NCBI GenBank assembly: GCA_002943765.1
Contig: PQWQ01000016.1
Location: forward strand, 1,116,001-1,180,000
Origin: Psoroptes ovis
Lineage: Eukaryota > Arthropoda > Arachnida > Sarcoptiformes > Psoroptidae
Length of the DNA: 64,000 bases
Direction of reading: 5' to 3'
Shown here: one piece after another, positions 61,919 to 64,000 of the stretch
How the letters are laid out: each line of letters starts with the position of its first letter
Numbering within the stretch: position 1 is the stretch's first letter
Program-made: the position numbers and the translations under genes
The notes under the pieces: generated by a model
Told to the model about the DNA's origin: nothing
The model's database searches: none
Seen by the model: only the letters and a program-made list of their open reading frames with translations

Positions 61919-63981
61919 ATGTTTATTATAATTTTAATTATAATTATATTGAATTGTAATCTGTTAACAATTAAATGTCGTTTTGATTATAATCGTATAA
62001 AATTTATTAAACATACCCGAATTGAATTATTCAAATCGGTCGAATTACAATGTTCATTAAAATCTGATCTTATGTATTCATACGACATTAATAATAATCA
62101 AAATATTAATAATCCAGCAATGTTTATCAATAATAATGATTATCCATCTGATACAATGATGATTAATGAAAATTATCATAAATATCAACATAATTACAAC
62201 AAGCTTAATTCATATAAAAATAATAATAATAATTTCAATGATAATAATAATAATAATAATAATGATTTAGTAATGTTAATTTTTTGGTTCAAAGGATTGA
62301 ATATGAAAGCACCATTTTTAACCGTTGATAGCCGTAATTTTTACAATCAAAAGATGGCATCATCATCATCATTGTTGTCGTCAAATAAATATTTTTCAAA
62401 TGAATTTTTAAGCAACAATAATAATAATAATAGTGATTATATCACCACCTATCGTTCCATATTCAAACAGAGTTTAAATTTTGAAAATCAAATAAATGAA
62501 AATATCGTCTATCAAACTAATGGTGTTAGTGATTCATTTTTAAAACGTTTAAAATATTCAATTGATTTCATCGAACAGAAATTTTATTTATTCATCGATC
62601 ATATACAATATGAAGATGAAGGTATTTATCGTTGTCGTGTTGATTTTCGACATTCACGTACAATAAATCAATTTATACATTTAGAATTAATTGGTAAGCT
62701 ACGTTTGAAATGAGATTTTATAATTTATTATTTTGATCATCAATTGAATTTTTCTATATTTCAGTATCACCAAAAAATTTATTTATTTATGATCAACACA
62801 ATACATTAATCACCAATGGTAGCCTTGCAGGACCTTATTATGAAGGTCAATCTATTGAATTAATCTGTAAAACTGAACAATGTATTTGTTTTTTTTTTGA
62901 ATTCATAATCTTTTTTGAAAAATTGATGACTTTTTTTTGATCCAATCCAAAATATAGCTAAACCATTACCACAAGTGCTTTGGTATGAAGGCAATACGCT
63001 GATCGATGATACATATGAGCTTGTTAGTCATAATAATAATAATGAAATTAATTATAATAATTCAACTAAATCAGCTATGAATAGTGATAAATATCTTTAT
63101 AAATCTTTGCTACGTTCACGTAATCGATTAAAATTGAAACAACCATTAAAGCGACAAGATTTATTTCGAAAATTAACCTGTTTGGCTATGAATAATGAAA
63201 TGAATGCACCAATATCTAGTTCGATTATCATTGATTTAATTTGTTTGTATTTGTTTTTTGAATTCATTTATTTTGTATATTTATAATTGTTTTCGTGTTA
63301 TTTATTTCCTATGGATAGTACCACCTTTGAATGTTGAAATAATGATCAATCCAAAAGAAGTGTTTTACAAAGGTAAACATTCGAAACTATTGTGTCGTTC
63401 ATTCGGTTCTAGACCATTTGCTCAATTACATTGGTATCGTAATGATGAAAGAATTTTCACCAATATCGAGTGAGTACAAATGTATTGGATTTTTGAATCA
63501 TTTAATTGATTGATCGTATCGATTTTTTTCTAATAGAGATTATTATGATATCAAAGAAAATGTAACACGTAGTATTATAAAATTTGTGCCAAATGAAAAT
63601 GATAATGGTGTTGATATTGTTTGTAAAGCTATCAATATTCGTCTGGCTTCTGCAGTGAATAATAAAAGCATCGACAGATATCAATCGATTATGGATAAAC
63701 ATCGATTAATTGTTTATTGTATGTCCAATCGATAATCCGAGGCTAAAGATTTTTTAATTCTAATTTTTTTCTTTTATTCTTTAATTGCAAAGATGTACCA
63801 ATCATTTATTTATCGGTGATTCCCAATGCTGCAAAACATGGCCTTAATGAATCGACATTTATTGAAAATACATCCGTTAAATTGTTATGTACAATCGATG
63901 CTAATCCATTGCCAAATAAGAAATCGATTGTTTGGTATTTTAATTCAAAACCAATCAATCATTTACTTCTTTCCAATGATC
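61919..63981 (+). CDS. Sidestep-like immunoglobulin-superfamily cell-surface protein, 5' part (six exons, continues beyond window)
   Basis: Exons 61919-62693, 62765-62881, 62958-63242, 63319-63469, 63537-63718 and 63793-63981 join in phase (1,1,1,2,1), about 566 residues, with a strong donor (C|GTATGT) at the last end, so the gene continues outside. Residues 1-20 (MFIIILIIIILNCNLLTIKC) are a signal peptide. Ig1 has VELQC (C45), FWFKG and DEGIYRCRVDFRHSRT (C~239), the last being very like Sidestep. Ig2 opens with GPYYEGQSIELIC and includes PQVLWYEG and LTCLAMNN. Ig3 has KLLCRSFGSRPFAQLHWYR and VDIVCKAIN. Ig4 begins SVKLLCTIDANPLPN. In Drosophila, Sidestep-family proteins are Beat ligands guiding motor axons. 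Ig1 is lengthened by roughly 70 Asn-rich residues. Which Side paralogue this is cannot be told. Confidence 0.85.
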
Positions 63982-64000
63982 GTATGTGTATATGTGTTGA

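Overview
The window looks like nuclear DNA of an arthropod, most likely an acariform (astigmatid) mite. It is very AT-rich. Genes have short introns, 62-96 bp where both ends can be placed (one in the SLC43-like gene is about 319 bp). Coding exons are full of Asn, Gln, His, Asp and Ser runs built from AAT/CAA/GAT/TCA triplets. Two genes carry the arachnid form of the Rebers-Riddiford chitin-binding domain. The species call is inference; no rRNA or tRNA gene was found.

Layout. 1-623: C-terminal end of a Gln/His-rich protein cut by the window edge. 5574-9472: a two-exon gene recognisable as Inturned (INTU), a planar-cell-polarity/ciliogenesis effector. 9.5-29.4 kb: about 20 kb without a convincing gene, holding a degenerate Tc1/mariner-like element (11590-12865), many 80-bp palindromic miniature elements and simple repeats. 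29.4-47.3 kb: a gene-dense block almost free of those elements, with a 263-aa cuticle protein, a reverse-strand Ser/Asn/Gly-rich membrane or secreted protein, a small acidic secreted protein, a possible 63-aa micro-protein, a 670-aa cuticle protein with a long disordered arm, and a reverse-strand 785-aa Gln/Asn-rich secreted protein. 47.3-53.8 kb: repeats only. 53826-56339: an SLC43/LAT3-LAT4-like transporter. 56.3-61.9 kb: repeats, with six miniature elements in 2.1 kb. 61919 to the end: the 5' part of a Sidestep-like immunoglobulin-superfamily gene that leaves the window.

All exon joins were made by eye from GT/AG sites, phase continuity and protein similarity. The genes do not form an operon or an evident pathway. 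The two cuticle genes and their low-complexity secreted neighbours could be an epidermal/cuticle-expressed cluster, but that is inference.

The most notable non-genic signal is a family of at least 25 palindromic elements of about 80 bp, TA-flanked, with mariner-type ends (TTAGGTTGTCCGAAAAG...). It closely parallels the human MADE1 element (derived from Hsmar1). A second, 119-160 bp TA-flanked palindrome family has four copies.
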